From: Nematostella vectensis
Taxonomy: Eukaryota > Cnidaria > Anthozoa > Actiniaria > Edwardsiidae
DNA length: 64,000 bases
NCBI RefSeq assembly: GCF_932526225.1
Contig: NC_064040.1
Span: 3,941,681 to 4,005,680 of the forward strand
Reading direction: 5' to 3'
Below the pieces are notes generated by a model, which had not been told where the DNA came from, did not search any database, and worked only from the letters and a program-made list of their open reading frames with translations. Below, one piece after another: positions 20,058 through 32,600 of this stretch. The position numbers and the translations under genes were made by a program. How positions within the stretch are numbered: position 1 is the first letter of the stretch; each line of letters begins with the position of its first letter.

Positions 20058-23000
20058 TTGCACTCATTTTTATGACTCGTGACCCGAACAGACCCTCACA
20101 CACTCATTATGACTCGTAGCCCGTACAGACCCTTGCGCACTCATTATAGTGACTCATATCCCGTACAGACATACGCGCACTTACTATGTTGAATCGTAGC
20201 CCGTACAGACCCTTGCGCACTTAGTATGTTGACTCGTTACACGTACAGATCATCAGGCACTCATTATAATGACTCGTAGCCCGTACAGACATACGCGCAC
20301 TTACTATGTTGACTCGTAGCCCGTACAGACCTACGCGCACTTACTATGTTGACTCGTTAAACGTACAGACCCTTGCGCACTCATTATAATGACTCGTAGC
20401 CCGTACCGACATACGCGCACTTACTATGTTGACTCGTAACCCGTACAGACCCTTGCGCACTCATTATAATGACTCGTAGCCCGTACAGACATAAGCGCAC
20501 TTACTATGTTGACTCGTAACCCGTACAGACATACGCGCACTTACTATGTTGACTCGTAGCCCGTACAGACCCTTGTGCACTCATTAAAATGACTCGTAGC
20601 CCGTACAGACATACGCGCACTAACTATGTTGACTCGTAGCCCGTACAGACCTTTGCGCACTTACTATGTTGACTCGTTACACGTACAGACCCTCAGGCAC
20701 TCATTATAATGACTCGTAGCCCGTACAGACCTACGCGCACTTACTATGTTGACTCGTAGCCCGTACAGACATACGCGCACTTACTATGTTGACTCGTAAC
20801 CCGTACAGACATACGCGCACTTACTATGTTGACTCGTAGCCCGTACAGACATACGCGCACTTACTATGTTGACTCGTAACCCGTACAGACCTACCCGCAC
20901 TTACTATGTTGACTCGTAGCCCGTACAGACCCTTGCGCACTCATTAAAATGACTCGTAGCCCGTACAGACCTTTGCGCACTTACTATGTTGACTCGTAGC
21001 CCGTACAGACATTTGCGCACTTACTATGTTGACTCGTAGCCCGTACAGACCTTTGCGCACTTACTATGTTGACTCGTTACACGTACAGACCCTCAGGCAC
21101 TCATTATAATGACTCGTAGCCCGTACAGACCTACGCGCACTTACTATGTTGACTCGTAACCCGTACAGACATACGCGCACTTACTATGTTGACTCGTAGC
21201 CCGTACAGACCTTTGCGCACTTACTATGTTGACTCGTTACCCGTACAGACCCTTGCACACTCATTATAATGACTCGAAGCCCGTACAGACATACGCGCAC
21301 TTGCTATGTTGATTCGTAGCCCGTACAGACTCGCGCGCACTTACTATGTCGACTCGTAATCCGTACAGACCTACGCGCACTTACTATGTTGACTCGTAGC
21401 CCGTACAGACCTACGCGCACTTACTATGTTGACTCGTAGCCCGTACAGACTCGCGCGCACTTACTATGTTGACTCGTAACCCGTACAGACATACGCGCAC
21501 TTACTATGTTGACTCGTAGCCCGTACAGACCCTTGCGCACTCATTAAAATGACTCGTAGCCCGTACAGACCTTTGCGCACTTACTATGTTGACTCGTAGC
21601 CCGTACAGACCTTTGCGCACTTACTATGTTGACTGGGAGCCCGTACAGACCTTTGCGCACTTACTATGTTGACTCGTAGCCTGTACAGACCCTTGCGCAC
21701 TCATTATAGTGACTCATATCCCGTACAGACCTACGCGCACTTACTATGTTGACTCGTAGCTCGTACAGACATACGCGCACTTACTATGTTGACTCGTAGC
21801 CCGTACAGAACCTTGCGCACTCATTATAATGACTCGTAGCCCGTACAGACATACGCGCACTTACTATGTTGAATCGTAGCCCGTACAGACCCTTGCGCAC
21901 TTAGTATGTTGACTCGTTACACGTACAGATCATCAGGCACTCATTATAATGACTCGTAGCCCGTACAGACATACGCGCACTTACTATGTTGACTCGTAGC
22001 CCGTACAGACCTTTGCGCACTTACTATGTTGACTCGTAGCCCGTACAGACATTTGCGCACTTACTATGTTGACTCGTAGCCCGTACAGACCTTTGCGCAC
22101 TTACTATGTTGACTCGTTACACGTACAGACCCTCAGGCACTCATTATAATGACTCGTAGCCCGTACAGACCTACGCGCACTTACTATGTTCACTCGTAAC
22201 CCGTACAGACATACGCGCACTTACTATGTTGACTCGTAGCCCGTACAGACCTTTGCGCACTTACTATGTTGACTCGTTACCCGTACAGACCCTTGCACAC
22301 TCATTATAATGACTCGAAGCCCGTACAGACATACGCGCACTTGCTATGTTGATTCGTAGCCCGTACAGACTCGCGCGCACTTACTATGTCGACTCGTAAT
22401 CCGTACAGACCTACGCGCACTTACTATGTTGACTCGTAGCCCGTACAGACCTACGCGCACTTACTATGTTGACTCGTAGCCCGTACAGACTCGCGCGCAC
22501 TTACTATGTTGACTCGTAACCCGTACAGACATACGCGCACTTACTATGTTGACTCGTAGCCCGTACAGACCCTTGCGCACTCATTAAAATGACTCGTAGC
22601 CCGTACAGACCTTTGCGCACTTACTATGTTGACTCGTAGCCCGTACAGACCTTTGCGCACTTACTATGTTGACTGGGAGCCCGTACAGACCTTTGCGCAC
22701 TTACTATGTTGACTCGTTACACGTACAGACCCTCAAGCACTCATTATAATGACTCGTAGCCCGTACAGACCTACACGCACTTACTATGTTGACTCGTAAC
22801 CCGTACAGACATACGCGCACTTACTATGTTGACTCGTAGCCCGTACAGACCCTTGTGAACTCATTAAAATGACTCGTAGCCCGTACAGACATACGCGCAC
22901 TAACTATGTTGACTCGTAGCCCGTACAGACCTTTGCGCACTTACTATGTTGACTCGTTACCCGTACAGACCCTTGCACACTCATTATAATGACTCGAAGC

Positions 23001-25715
23001 CCGTACAGACATACGCGCACTTGCTATGTTGATTCGTAGCCCGTACAGACTCGCGCGCACTTAATATGTCGACTCGTAATCCGTACAGACCTACGCGCAC
23101 TTACTATGTTGACTCGTAGCCCGTACAGAACTACGCGCACTTACTTTGTTGACTCGTAGCCCGTACAGACTCGCGCGCACTTACTATGTTGACTCGTAGC
23201 CCGTACAGAACCTTGCGCACTCATTATAATGACTCGTAGCCCGTACAGACATACGCGCACTTACTATGTTGACTCGTAGCCCGTACAGACCCTTGCGCAC
23301 TTACTATGTTGCCTCGTTACACGTACAGATCATCAGGCACTCATTATAATGACTCGTAGCCCGTACAGACCTACGCGCACTTACTATGTTGACTCGTAGT
23401 CCGTTCAGACCTACGCGCACTTACTATGTTGACTCGTAACCCGTACAGACCCTTGCGCACTCATTATAATGACTCGTAGCCCGTACAGACATACGCGCAC
23501 TTACTATGTTGACTCGTAGCCCGTGCAGACATACGCGCACTTACTATGTTGACTCGTAGCCCGTACAGACTCGCGCGCACTTACTATGTTGACTCGTAAC
23601 CCGTACAGACTCGCGCGCACTTACTATGTTGACTCGTTACCCGTACAGACCCTTGCACACTCATTATAATGACTCGAAGCCCGTACAGACATACGCGCAC
23701 TTACTATGTTGACTTGTATCCCGTACAGACCCTCAGGCACTCATTATAATGACTCTTTGCCCGTACAGACTCGCGCGCACTTACTATGTTGACTCGTAGC
23801 CCGTACAGACCCTTGCGCACTCATTATAATGACTCGTAGCCCGTACAGACTCGCGCGCACTTACTATGTTAACTCGTAGCCCGTACAGACTCGCGCACAC
23901 TTGCTATGTTGACTGGTATCCCGCGCAGACTCGCGCGCACTCGTTATAATGAATCATAACCCGCGAAGACCCGCGCGCATTCATTATAGTGTCTCGTAAT
24001 CCGCACAGACCCTTGCGCACTTACTATGTTGACTCGTTACACGTACAGATCATCAGGCACTCATTATAATGACTTGTAGCCCGTACAGACCTATGCGCAC
24101 TTACTATGTTGACTCGTAGCCCGTACAGACCTTTGCGCACTTACTATGTTGACTCGTTACACGTACAGACCCTTGCGCACTCATTATAATGACTCGTAGC
24201 CCGTACAGACCTACGCGCACTTACTATGTTGACTCGTAACCCGTACAGACCCTTGCGCACTCATTATAATGACTCGTAGCCCGTACAGACATACGCGCAC
24301 TTACTATGTTGACTCGTAGCCCGTACAGACCCTTGCGCACTTACTATGTTGACTCGTAACCCGTACAGACCCTTGCGCACTCATTATAATGACTCGTAGC
24401 CCGTACAGACATACGCGCACTTACTATGTTGACTCGTAGCCCGTACAGACATACGCGCACTTACTATGTTGACTCATAGCCCGTACAGACTCGCGCGCAC
24501 TTACTATGTTGACTCGTTACCCGTACAGACCCTTGCACACTCATTATAATGACTCGAAACCCGTACAGACATACGCGCACTTACTATGTTGACTCGTAGC
24601 CCGTACAGACCCTCAGGCACTCATTATAATGACCCGTAGCCCGTACAGACTCGCGCGCACTTACTATGTTGACTCGTAACCCGTACAGACCCTCAGGCAC
24701 TCAATATAATGACTCGTAGCCCGTACAGACTCGCGCGCACTTACTATGTTGACTCGTTACCTGTACAGACCCTTGCACACTCATTATAATGACTCGAAGC
24801 CCGTACAGACATACGCGCACTTACTATGTTGACTCGTAGCCCGTACAGACCCTCAGGCACTCAATATAATGACTCGTAGCCCGTACAGACTCGCGCGCAC
24901 TTACTATGTTGACTCGTAGCCCGTACAGACCCTTGCGCACTCATTATAATGACTCTTAGCCCGTACAGACTCGCGCGCACTTACTATGTTGACTCGTAGC
25001 CCGTACAGACTCGCGCGCACTCATTATAATGACCCGTAGCCCGTACAGACCCTTGCGCACTCATTATAATGACTCTTAGCCCGTACAGACTCGCGCGCAC
25101 TTACTATGTTGACTCGTAGCCCGTACAGACTCGCGCGCACTCATTATAATGACCCGTAGCCCGTACAGACCTTTGCGCACTTACTATGTTGACTCGTAGC
25201 CCGTACAGACTCGCGCACACTTGCTATGTTGACTCGTACCCCGTACAGACTCGCGCGCACTCATTATAATGACTCGTAACCCGCGAAGACTCGCGCGCAC
25301 TCATTATAATGAATCGTAACCCGCGCAGACCCGCGCGTACTCATTATAATGACTCGTAACCCGCGCTGACTTGCGCGCACTCGTTATAATGAATCATAAC
25401 CCGCGAAGACCTGCGTGCATTCATTATAGTGTCTCGTAACCCGCACAGACCCGTGTGGACTCATTACAATGACTCGTAACCCGTTCAGACCCGCGCGCAT
25501 TCATTATAATGACTCGTAACCCCGCACAGACCCGTGTGGACTCATTACAATGACTCGTAACCCGCGCAGACCCGCGCGCATTCATTATAATGACTCGTAA
25601 CCCGCACAGACCCGTGTGGACTCATTACAATGACTCGTAACCCGCACAGACCCGTGTGGACTCATTACAATGACTCGTAACCCGTACAGACCCGCGCGCA
25701 TCAATTTTAATGATT
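20058..25715. repeat. Large 40-bp satellite-like array with higher-order structure
   Basis: About 140 tandem copies of a 40-bp unit of two main types: GACTCGTAGCCCGTACAGAC followed by ATACGCGCACTTACTATGTT, or by CCTTGCGCACTCATTATAAT. Blocks are duplicated: about 20970-21650 recurs at 22010-22690 (offset 1040 bp, 26 units), and a marker group near 20161 recurs near 21841 (offset 1680 bp, 42 units). The right end (25240-25715) holds diverged units (CCCGCGCAGACCCGCGCGCA), as expected of an old array edge. Stops in all frames. Confidence 0.95.
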
Positions 25716-26407
25716 CTGTCAATACTACTTGCACGTTCGCGTGGGTAATTGCTAGTTTAGTGTTGAGGAGAAAAAGGTTTATTGCACTAAAATGTAAAAA
25801 TGTAATTAAATTACACTTCAAAGGTTGAAACAGACATTTGGCTCATTGACGTCGCTAACTAAACTCATAGTCATCATGAGGGCTCCCTATGATGACGTTG
25901 AATGAGACATAACTCTTTTTGTATCAGCCATTCTTAGTCCGTCTTTCTTGACAAGATTCAATAACTTACTCAGATGATAGCATAACTTCGTCGCGAAGGA
26001 ATGGAACGATTTCTTCGGTCTACATTATCGACCCAGACCCCTTTTGTCGTGTTCTTAAAATAAAGATTTAAATTAATGATTGCCTACACTTTGAGGCCAT
26101 GATTAGCTAAACAATCTGCCACAAGTTAGCCGCAAGATAGCTTATCTACTACATGGTCAGCACACAGGTCATCCGCTGACCAGAGGGATGAATCTAACAT
26201 GTGCGCTGCCGTCGTCTCTGACGTTGTAAGTACTGAAGCGCATATTGAAGACCACGAGGTTTTTCTTGGTTTACTTTGAAAGCCTCTACTGCGCACGCCT
26301 TGTGTGTAGCTGGTGCACAGCCCTTCAACAGATAGATTCGCGCGTCCTTTGGTTATGTTGTGTTTATTCTGTGGTCATCCTATCGTCACTCTGTGGTCAT
26401 CCTTTGG
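25716..26407. other. Likely 3' UTR/downstream region of the sodium channel gene
   Basis: On the minus strand an AATAAA at 25783..25778 lies about 625 nt past the channel stop codon and is a candidate poly(A) signal. Nothing else recognised. Confidence 0.45.
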
Positions 26408-28905
26408 TTATCTGGACCCCCCTATCCACCACTGTGAAGTATCGAATCGTCCAAGTCCTAGACTCGATAGCATCTGGCTCCCCATGCTCCCTAGCCGTCC
26501 ATTAGTCTGGCTATTCTTTCTGTCCTTAGGATTAGCGTTATACGGTAAGGGTTCTCTGTCTTCCTGGGAATCCTCGGAATAATACTCATTATTCTCATCA
26601 TAATTCTCATCGTAATTCTCATCGTAATTCTCGTCGTAGTTATCATCGTAGTTGTCGTCGTAGTTGTTTTCCTCAAACACTGATTCATTGTCCTCCGTCG
26701 AGTCTCCGCGCTCCAATCCAAGCGCTTCTCGCCTTTGTACCATCTTGTTAAACATGGCGGCCTCCATGTGATGTGAGGGCTTGCGCGCAGTGAGGATCTT
26801 TGCGGCGCGCTGTAACACGCTCGTGGCGCTGTCCTGCGGTCCGTATGACCCGTTAGTAAGCGAACCCCCATTACGGGGAGACGATACCTTCTTAGTAAAA
26901 GACTTTTTGAATTGCGCTTCGAGTTTTATAGCAATTTGGTCGAAGGCTTCAGGTGATTCGCCTTGCATCTCGAGAAGTCGCTTCACTAATGCACGAAGCA
27001 AGTCGAAACAGTGGATTCGGGAGCCGATCCTGACTGGTATATCCATGGTAACAAGTATTTGATGATTCGGCTGCGGTATCCTGAACTTATCATTCAGATC
27101 TGCTACAAATGCGGAAAGTTTGTGAATTGGAATGTACTGTTTGCCGCCGACGGCATATTCATTCCACTTCTTGAAGTACGCGTCAAAGTCTTCTTTTTTG
27201 AAGATGAAATTCCCCGACTCCTGTGCTCGATTCACGTTTTCCAAGATAACGGCAATGTACATATTAACAATTATAAGAAAAACGATTATGATATAAGAAA
27301 CTAAATACAGAGGTGCTCCAAGTGGGTATCCGCAATCACCATTGGGCAAGTCTTCCCCGCCGAAATAGGGGTCGCATTCCGGTGGCTGGACCATTAGCGA
27401 GTCTAGAATGTCATTCCAGCCAGCGCCTGTCGACAGACGAAACAGCACCATCATGGAGTTGCCGAATGTCTGGAAATTTACGCTATCGTCTATATTGCCA
27501 TGCTTTTTGACATGGCCAAACGTCGACATGCCGATGATGGCATAGATGAAGATGACTAAAAAGAGTAGAGTTCCTATATTCAGTAGGGCAGGCAGCGAGA
27601 TGATTAAAGCCACGAGGAGCTGGCGGATTCCCTTGGCGAATTCCAGCAGACGGAGTAAGCGAGCGACTCGGAATATCCTCATTACGCGAAGGAGACTTGG
27701 ATTCCCATAACCGGTGTTTAGCTCGTCCATGAAAAGACCTGAGGAAGACAAAACAGAGAGTATAATATAAAGCAGTTTATCTGGAGATTTAGAAGAAAAC
27801 TTTAGAAAAAAAAAGCATGGACTTAATTAAGCTGCTCATCCTGGGAAAAAGAAGAAAACTAGGTTAAAAAATGGAATAAATGCGTTATTTTATTAATTGG
27901 GCTTCTAGCCGTGCCAATGGATGGTTCGAATGAAATGTAAGAAAAGGTGCGGTCTTATCCCTTATATACATGGTTTAATCGAGGAGAGAGCTTACTTGAT
28001 CAAAGCCTAACATAACTTACCTACGAGGGAGAGTAAGACGATTAAAAAATCGAACACGTTCCACGCCTTACGGAAGTAGTAAAGCCTTAGCGCGACTAGC
28101 TTAGCGATGGTCTCGAGTAAGAAGACAGCGGTGAACACGCGGTTGAGATTGGGTAATAGCCGTCAAGGAAAAATTGTTATTCCTCAACATATTATTCTAA
28201 CTATGCTAATTATTCCCTAGCGTATTAAACATATGACCCAATACAGCCTTGAAGCTGATTAGAGTGCCATGTGCTGTATGTCGCGTATCGTATGTTATGT
28301 GCCGTGTACTGAACGTCGCGTGTCGTATGTTATGGGTCGTATGTCGCGTGTCGTATGCTTTTGTCGTATGTTAAGTGTCGTATTACGCGTGTCATATGTT
28401 GTGTGTCGTATTTTGTGTGTCGTAAGTTGTGTGTCGTGTGTCGTATGTTGTGTGTCGTGTGTTTTATATGTCGCGTGTCGTATGTTATGTGCCATGTACT
28501 GAACGTCGCGTGTCGTATGCCGTACTTTGTGTGTCGTATGTTGTGTGTCATGTTATGTTATGTTATGTTATGTCATGTCATGTCATGTCATGTTATGTCA
28601 TGTCATGTCATGTCATGTCATGTCATGTCATGTCATGTCATGTCATGTTATGTTATGTTATGTTATGTTATGTTATGTTATGTTATGTTATGTTATGTTA
28701 TGTGATGTTATGTTATGTTATGTATCACGTATTAATCAGTCCATCTAAATGCATCATAAAGGATATTCAAGACAATCGTGACGTCCTCCGACTGATCGTA
28801 GTGCTGTACCATCATCACGCCCATATTGGCCATAATTACGCCCAGCAATAAGATCTCAAACGTTGTGCCGGTCACTAGGTCAAATATGCACCCGCGTATC
28901 CTGTC
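26408..28905 (-). CDS. Nav2 domain IV and C-terminus (exons 23-25)
   Basis: S1 [17 protein letters not shown] (28905..28767). An AT-AC intron follows. S2-S3 [17 protein letters not shown] (28152..28021). The last exon carries S4 ([20 protein letters not shown]), S5, pore Ala in [10 protein letters not shown]6 [19 protein letters not shown], the EF-hand-like region ([12 protein letters not shown]) and a variable tail with an NYDE repeat. The protein ends at 26408 in [11 protein letters not shown]. Confidence 0.95.
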
Positions 28906-29564
28906 CTGTAAGCCAAAGAGACACATAGTTAGCTAACAAATATATAGGGTTTTATTGGGTCTTAGAGCCAGTATGGATGTGACTTATATATATTAATGAC
29001 TGTGTGAATGTGACTTACATTGGGTCTTATTGCCTGTGACGGTGCCCGCGTTTTAGCGGCCTCCTTCAACATGTCAACCCATTTTCTCTGTCGCTCGGTC
29101 AGTAGCATTCCCATGCCGCTCAACTCGTCGTACTGAAAGCAGTAAAATAACATAAGATAAACAAATGATATAGCATTACACTGAACTAAGAACAGAAATT
29201 TGTGCAGTTGCTTTGGACTGGTGCAATAGCTCAGAGGAAGCAAGACTGAAGGCCCGACAATGATATTATTCTAAAATTCTGCTGGGACTCAAAGTGACTT
29301 GAATGACAACTGTACCGACCTTGCGTTTGAGAGTGTTGAAGTTATCGATGATGACACCGACGAAAAGGTTGAGCACGAAGAAGGCTCCAATGAGGATGAA
29401 GATGACGAAAAAGATGTACCCACTAAAGTTACTCTCGTCACTTGGTTGTAGGTCAAGCTGAAGAAAACACTTTGATAGTGAGTACATATTATTTTGTTAT
29501 CCACTGCGCGATAACAATGCGCTACAGCACGGTTCTTATCTTGGTGGTAACGATGACGGTGGTA

Positions 29565-29628
<64 letters not shown>

Positions 29629-32600
29629 CAGTGGTGTTGAACGTGGTGTTGAACGTGGTTATTTTGTTGCTGGCGATGACGTGATGGTGGGTGTTGATGA
29701 TGGTGTTGTTCTTGATGATGATAATGGTGTGGGTGGCAATGACGATGATGACGATGATGGTGATGATGGTGTTTATATTCAAGATCACAATGACATACTT
29801 ACTCCTCTCGCGTCCACCGCGTCCCCCATCACCTCCATCCAACCCTCAAATGTGGCCTGTGGATGAAGTGATTTCTTCAACGTTACACACAATTCCATCG
29901 ACGTTTACCTTGTTGTTTTTTTTAGACCAAAATAAGCTCAAACTCACATTAAATGTTTAACAGCCTGATCTCACAGCCATATCTTCTAATACTGAATGAA
30001 ATCAAATTGATCTAGTTTTTCAGGGCATTTCCAGGGCCGTAGCAGGGGGTGGGGCAAAGGGGGTACGTGCCCCCCCTCCCCCAATATTGAAAAAAAATAT
30101 AAGGAAATGAGTAGAGGCGTGGCTGTGCCCCCCACAATGTTTTCAAGATGTTTCTGTATCCTGCCCCCTAATAATTCGAGGACTTCTACAGCTATGCATT
30201 CTAGTCTTCTTACTCCTCCCTCTTCCTCTACTAATAAAAGCCGCAGAAAGGGGACCGTTTGCCAATATGAGCACTTCAGTGTTGACTCACAGGGAGCATC
30301 CTATTTGGTTTGTTTGTTATGTTTGTGTTTACAAGGCGAAGGAAAATCATTACAATTATAAATGTCCTCAAACAAACCAGGAGTCTAGGTACACAAGTAT
30401 AACTTACAACTTGAAACAATGCCAAGAACCCGTATATGACATTGTCGAAGTTAACTTTGGAGTTCGTCCAGTAATAACTGTCGTTAGCACGTGCAAGACA
30501 CATGGACTTGTTGTTAATCTCATCAATTGGTAATCTGTTGCCATGGATATCAAGACACTTGAAGAACATTCCAGCAAACAGCTGCACGCCAAGGATTGAG
30601 AAGATGAGCCAGAACAAGAGAGAGACGAGAAGCACGTTGGCGATGCCTGGGATGGCGGCGAACAGAGCATTTACCACCACCTGGGGGAAGATGCACATGT
30701 GCTTAGAGACAGTGACAAATAAACGCCATTATCTCAATACCTTGTTACCATGCCAACAAAATAATAATTATCCTTTCGTCGTCTGTATCGTACCATCATT
30801 ATCATTATTAAGACACGTCCAGCATTACCGCCATTGGTATCACCATTATACCTTCGGCGTGTCTTCGACGTCATCATCATCATCAACATCATCAACAATA
30901 TCATCATCGTCATCGTCATCTTCATCGTCGTCGCCATTATCATCATCATCGCCGTCATCATTACTTATTATTTTCACAAACACTACCACCTTCGCTACTA
31001 CCATCGTCGCATAACGTCTTTCGGTCTTGTCTTGTAGCCGTCGTTGCTATGATTGCATCCACTACCTTCATTCCCTCGAGTCTCGAGACCGCTCGAAGAG
31101 GACGCAGAGCGCGTACTGTACGCAGCGACCGGAATACGGCAAGACCTTTGTCCTGGACGACACAGGCCAAGGAAACCTGACAACGGCAAACCAGTATTGT
31201 CAAAAACACACAAACTACACGCAAAAGAACGGCACGCGAACTATGCACACGCACAAAAACGCGATAATTTTACGCAAACTGCACGCAAAAACGCAGAGAA
31301 TGCACGCAAAGTAAACATACAAAACGCAGAGGATACACGCAAACTAAACCCAAAAAACGAAGAGCATGCACGCAGGCTACACGCACAAAACGCGCAAACT
31401 GCACGCAAGCTACACGCACAAAACGCGCAGACTGCACGCAAGCTACACGACAAAACGCGCAGACTGCACGCAAGCTACACGCACAAAACGCGCAGACTGC
31501 ACGCAAGCTACACGCACAAAGCACTATAAATACAATATCACCGACAATCCAGGATTTGCAAAACGGAATTAAAAAAAACTGTGTTTCCTAGGAAGTTAAA
31601 ACATAAGAATCCTCACCGCAACAATGAAGGCATCAAGAAAATTCCAGAATGAAGAAAAGAATTCAATGACACCTAATCCAATAATCTTCAGCACGAACTC
31701 GAGGGCGAAAATCCCCGCAAAGAAATAATTGAGCATGTCCAGCGCGTACGCCAACCGCGGGTTTTCTTTCAAGTGCACGTCCTCGAATACCTGCAAAACC
31801 AGTCATGAAACATCAATCATGATAATAAATTTAAACGTATTGGAAGGGAAATAGAGAAAGGAAGTAATAATAGGGACCCGTTCCTACTTCATCTTCACCC
31901 TTTTTGACACCATACCATAGTGACAAATGGTAAGGGTCAATAGAAAAGAAGCTTGAATGTTACTGGTGCTTGCAACGCGGTGCGGGACGGGATGCGGGTT
32001 GCGGGTTGCGGGACACAGTGAAACTCTATAAGCTTTTACAGCTACATTTAGCTACCAACCTCTATTTAGCTGCCAATTGCTTTGGTCCCGAGGGTTTTTA
32101 AAATAGGAACCACTGTACCATTACAAAACCACTTCTAATAACAGCCCATGGGCTCAATTTTTTGAGGTATTCTCAAAATAAGGAAGGCTAAGAATACAAC
32201 AAATAGGAATAATCGGCTTTGTAAAACATTCAGCTTACCAACACAAAACTGCTGATGAAGACCAGCAGGAGAATAAACCACTCAAAGAATTTGTGCTCAA
32301 CGATGAACCGGACCTTGGCCCGAAACCTGAGCCACCAGTGCGCCGTGCACGGCAGACAGTCCCACGGCGACACGAGGCACTCGGGCAAGCACTCAGTGAT
32401 GAGGATCTCGCCCTGGGGACGCTTCTTGGCGGACGGCGTTACACCACTCCCGGTGGCAGTACTACCTGTGACGTGCAAGTGAAAGATAGAAACGTGCAAG
32501 GGTTCGTCCGCGGTGTAAGAACCTATGAATTGCGTCTCAAAAGCTTCTTTTGTTTGGTAGAACGAATCCTGATAAAAACAGAGCTGAATACAAAGGTGTC

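Noticed and set aside
20058-25715. Possible CRISPR array (regular short repeats)
   Set aside because: The units are contiguous variants with no unique spacers, in eukaryotic DNA, and no cas-like gene is present.
28269-28851. Several overlapping frames rich in CYVMLCYVM or TTHDTQ
   Set aside because: Simple repeats in the U12 intron.
30026-30110. CAGGGCCGTAGCAGGGGG, resembling a hAT-type element end
   Set aside because: Only one end is recognisable and no matching inverted end or target duplication was found.
31053-31529. Plus-strand frame of [11 protein letters not shown] repeats
   Set aside because: Intronic repeat overlapping the antisense of Nav2 exon 18.
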